Source: Pseudobutyrivibrio sp. (GTDB taxonomy: Bacteria > Bacillota > Clostridia > Lachnospirales > Lachnospiraceae). Taken from it: a stretch of DNA of 6,979 nucleotides. Positions within the stretch are counted from its first letter, which is position 1; the number at the start of each line of letters is the position of its first letter. A program made the position numbers and the translations under genes. The stretch is taken from assembly GCA_017557715.1 (NCBI GenBank), contig JAFYYE010000092.1, forward strand, positions 1 to 6,979, written 5' to 3'. The notes below the pieces were generated by a model. The model did not search any database, was not told the origin of the DNA, and saw nothing but the letters and a program-made list of their open reading frames with translations. Positions 4,537-6,979 of this stretch are shown one piece after another.

Positions 4537-5916
4537 TTACTCAAACCTAGTACGAATTGCCTCAACAACAGTTGGGAAATTCATAAAGTGTGATGCCTTA
4601 ACAAGAATGGTATCGCCACCACGAATAATTGGTAACAAGTCTTCTAACATAGCTTCTACATTGGTGTAATGATGCGCCATGCAGGAGCTATTTTTTTGAC
4701 TTAAGGAATTGTTTATTTCCTCAGAAAGCTCACCTACTGTGAAAACATATCCAATATGATTTTCCTCAAGAGCCTGGCCAATCTCGTAATGAAGCTGGCG
4801 CTCATCATCACCGAGCTCACCCATATCGCCAAGTACCGCAATTGTACGGCCAGGAGCCTTACCAAGCACCTCGATAGAAGCCTTCATTGAAACAGGATTT
4901 GCATTGTAGCAATCATCTATAATTGTAATATCACGAACTTCAATTACATTGTTGCGACCTGCAATTGTGCCAGCCTTCTCAATGCCTTTCTTAACCTCAT
5001 CGTTTGTAAGACCAAGAATCTTGCCCATAGCTGTAGCTGCAAGTGCATTCATAACATTGTGTGTACCTGGAAGAGGAATTGTAGCCTCAAAGCTCTCTCC
5101 AAAAGTACTGATAACAGCTTTTGTGCTTGTCATTCCTTCTGCTGTAATATCGCTGGCATTTACTTCCTGACCATTGATTCCATAAAAGACCTTCTTAAGA
5201 CCAAGTGTATCTGCATTAACGAGCTTGTCGTCATCACCGTTAAGAATGACAACACCATCTGCTGGCATATGCTCAAACACTTCTGTCTTAGCCTGAAGAA
5301 TACCATCACGAGTTTTTAAGAATTCAAGATGACACTGACCAATGTTTGTCATTACTACATAATTGGGCTTTGCGATATCGCCAAGACGATGCATCTCGCC
5401 AAAATCAGAAATTCCCATTTCAACAACAGCCACCTGATGCTCATCTCTGATTCTGCAAATAGTAAGTGGAAGACCTATTTCGTTATTGAAATTTCCATCT
5501 GTCTTAAGAACATTAAACTTAGTGCTAAGTACAGATGCAAGCATTTCCTTTGTGCTAGTCTTTCCAACACTTCCAATCACTCCGATTACAGGGATTGAAA
5601 GATGCATTCTATAATCTGTAGCAATCTGCTTAAGTGCTGTCTTTGTATCGTTAACAATAATATAAGGACCAGATGCATTCTCAAGCTTTCTCTCTGAAAG
5701 GCTTGCCAACGCTCCCTTAGAAAATGCATCCTCGATAAAATCATGACCATCTACTCTTGCACCAACCATTGGTATGAATAGATAATCCTTTTCTACCTTA
5801 CGATTGTCATTAACTGCGCCTTGTATTTCTGAATTTTTAAGGGATTCCTTTCCCTCTGGCAAAACAAGCTGCCCGTCAACCACCTGAGCAATGTGTGCCA
5901 ATGTCATTTCTCTCAT
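4537..5916 (-). CDS. murF: UDP-N-acetylmuramoyl-tripeptide--D-alanyl-D-alanine ligase
   Basis: Cytoplasmic ATP-dependent Mur ligase that adds D-Ala-D-Ala to UDP-MurNAc-tripeptide, completing the UDP-MurNAc-pentapeptide. The 459 residues carry three domains. The N-terminal UDP-binding domain has DNRKVEKDYLF (37-47) and GARVDGHDF (52-60). The central ATPase has P-loop GSVGKTS (115-121), TDGNFNNEIGLP (139-150), VVEMGISDFGEM (164-175), TNIGQCHLE (190-198), and Lys210 in AKTE, the position carbamylated in relatives. The C-terminal domain has GRNNVIE (320-326), DDCYNANPVSM (334-344) and AVLGDMGELG (360-369). The usual VKGSR motif near the C-terminus reads VKASH. Start: ATG 5916, with an AGAGAAGAG-like weak RBS; ATG 5907 is an alternative. 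The 20-base gap to ddl indicates one operon supplying and using D-Ala-D-Ala. It converges on plsC with one base between stops. Confidence 0.97.
   Translation of the reverse strand: MREMTLAHIAQVVDGQLVLPEGKESLKNSEIQGAVNDNRKVEKDYLFIPMVGARVDGHDFIEDAFSKGALASLSERKLENASGPYIIVNDTKTALKQIATDYRMHLSIPVIGVIGSVGKTSTKEMLASVLSTKFNVLKTDGNFNNEIGLPLTICRIRDEHQVAVVEMGISDFGEMHRLGDIAKPNYVVMTNIGQCHLEFLKTRDGILQAKTEVFEHMPADGVVILNGDDDKLVNADTLGLKKVFYGINGQEVNASDITAEGMTSTKAVISTFGESFEATIPLPGTHNVMNALAATAMGKILGLTNDEVKKGIEKAGTIAGRNNVIEVRDITIIDDCYNANPVSMKASIEVLGKAPGRTIAVLGDMGELGDDERQLHYEIGQALEENHIGYVFTVGELSEEINNSLSQKNSSCMAHHYTNVEAMLEDLLPIIRGGDTILVKASHFMNFPTVVEAIRTRFE
4651..4697 (+). terminator. Candidate terminator of plsC, inside the murF coding region
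   Basis: On the plus strand AGCTTCT (4651-4657) pairs with AGGAGCT (4683-4689), seven pairs with one T-G. A smaller inner stem TGGTG/CGCCA can form between 4662 and 4679. ATTTTTTT follows at 4690-4697. It lies about 115 bases after the plsC stop, and I see no better candidate nearer. The interrupted stem makes it weaker than the other terminators in the window. Confidence 0.4.
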
Positions 5917-5936
5917 ATATCTCTTCTCTCTAATTT

Positions 5937-6979
5937 CTATACGTACTTCTTTAATGAAACCCTGATAAGATGCTCACATAAATCCTCGAAGTTCATTCCG
6001 ATAACTGATGCCTCTTGAGGAAGTAAGCTTGTAGGTGTCATACCTGGAAGTGTATTTGCCTCTAAGCAATAAATGTTTTCATGCTCATCCATCATGAAAT
6101 CCATACGTGCATATGTTGTAAGGCCAAGTGCCTTAAATGCCTTCTGCGCATAATTCTGCATTTTTTCAGTAGCTCTAAAGCTAATGTCTGCTGGACATGT
6201 CTCAACTGCAGAACCAGCTGCATATTTATTCTTATAATCGTAGAAGCCCTGCTTTGGAGCAATCTCAATAATAGGAAGAGCCTTTCCTTCGATGACACCA
6301 TCTGAGAACTCTCTACCCTTGATAAACTGCTCTACAACGACCTCATCTTCCCACTCAAAGGCTGCATCCAAAGCTGCATCAAGCTCATCAGCTGAATTTA
6401 CGATTGTTACACCAATTGATGAACCTCCGCAGTTAGGCTTAACAATACATGGATACTTGTCAAAACGGAATCCCTTACGATTAGCTTTTTTAAGAGAAAC
6501 TCCTGCTGGAACAGGCACTCCTGCTCTTTCAAGGAAATCCTTTGTCATCTGCTTATCCATAGCAATAGCACTTGAAAGATAATCATTGCCAGTATATTTA
6601 ATTCCAAATAAATCGAGAGCTGCCTGAACTTTTCCGCTTTCGCCTTCTCCACCATGAAGAGCCATAAACACAACATCAGCCTTCTGGCAGATTTTGATAA
6701 CGTTTGGTCCAAAGAAACTTGGACTCTTATCAGCTCGACTTTCAATTATCGCATCAATATCTGGTGCTTCTGTAGGAATGTCCGAAACCTTAACAGAATT
6801 TGCTTCACTATCTTTGAAGATATCTGTGATATCACACTCAGCATCACCAAAGCCCATGAAAACATCGAGAACTAACGCTCTGTGTCCTCTATTTCTGAGA
6901 GCCTTGGCAACCATAGTGCCTGACTTAAATGAAACATCTCTTTCGGAACTTAATCCACCTGCTAAAACTACTATATCCA
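5937..6979 (-). CDS. ddl: D-alanine--D-alanine ligase, 5' end at the window edge
   Basis: Cytoplasmic ATP-grasp enzyme that joins two D-Ala for peptidoglycan precursors. The frame is open through the window edge: upstream of the internal ATG 6914 it reads DIVVLAGGLSSERDVSFKSG, the standard Ddl N-terminus. The last two visible bases are TG before GAT, so the start is probably an ATG with only its A outside the window, giving 347 residues. On that numbering Glu13 (SSERDVS), HGGEGESG (109-116), GGSSIGV (185-191), Lys252-Tyr253 (YDYKNKY), Arg292, Asp294, Glu307, Asn309 and Ser318 (LEANTLPGMTPTS) match the catalytic and ligand residues of E. coli DdlB. The Lys-Tyr pair argues for D-Ala-D-Ala rather than D-Ala-D-Lac activity. 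The stop is 20 bases before murF, which it feeds with substrate. Its promoter lies outside the window. Confidence 0.96.
   Translation of the reverse strand, partial: DIVVLAGGLSSERDVSFKSGTMVAKALRNRGHRALVLDVFMGFGDAECDITDIFKDSEANSVKVSDIPTEAPDIDAIIESRADKSPSFFGPNVIKICQKADVVFMALHGGEGESGKVQAALDLFGIKYTGNDYLSSAIAMDKQMTKDFLERAGVPVPAGVSLKKANRKGFRFDKYPCIVKPNCGGSSIGVTIVNSADELDAALDAAFEWEDEVVVEQFIKGREFSDGVIEGKALPIIEIAPKQGFYDYKNKYAAGSAVETCPADISFRATEKMQNYAQKAFKALGLTTYARMDFMMDEHENIYCLEANTLPGMTPTSLLPQEASVIGMNFEDLCEHLIRVSLKKYV

Noticed and set aside
5937..6979. A VanA-like D-Ala-D-Lac ligase (vancomycin resistance)
   Set aside because: The omega-loop carries the YDYKNKY motif of housekeeping Ddl enzymes, and the neighbour is murF rather than vanH or vanX genes.

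Overview
The window looks like a chromosomal housekeeping region from a low-to-moderate G+C Firmicute, most likely a Lachnospiraceae member of the Butyrivibrio/Pseudobutyrivibrio type. This is inferred from several traits: a methionine aminopeptidase with an N-terminal SEC-C zinc motif, a CwlO/PcsB-type NlpC/P60 hydrolase, a Veg protein, AGGAGG-like ribosome binding sites and sigma-A-like promoters. I see no mobile element, CRISPR array, tRNA or rRNA. Species cannot be fixed from the sequence alone.

Right part (4459-6979, minus strand): ddl, whose 5' end runs to the window edge, is followed by murF. The two make D-Ala-D-Ala and attach it to UDP-MurNAc-tripeptide, the last cytoplasmic steps of peptidoglycan precursor synthesis. 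Their likely terminator lies inside the 3' coding end of the convergent gene plsC. A weaker candidate plsC terminator lies inside murF. The two stop codons are one base apart.

Middle (3289-4535): plsC (plus strand, lysophosphatidate acyltransferase) and veg (minus strand) are divergent across a 275-bp AT-rich gap. Each has a well-matched sigma-A promoter with 17-bp spacing. The veg leader holds two tandem AU-rich hairpins. A 14-bp inverted repeat abuts the plsC -35 box. Veg ends in a clear intrinsic terminator.

Left part (1-3217, minus strand): a promoter directly after the veg terminator starts a tightly packed four-gene unit. The order is a secreted coiled-coil NlpC/P60 peptidoglycan hydrolase, a membrane-anchored protein resembling the N-terminal part of SurA/PrsA foldases, map, and rsuA. 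Junctions are a 4-base ATGA overlap, a 23-base overlap and a 12-base gap. The rsuA frame is broken by an in-frame TAA, after which family-typical sequence continues to the window edge.

Most of the window is ordinary core-genome content. The points that deserve a second look are the broken rsuA, the reciprocal terminators at the plsC/murF junction, the structured veg leader, the unusual third active-site residue of the NlpC/P60 enzyme, and the unnamed foldase-like protein.
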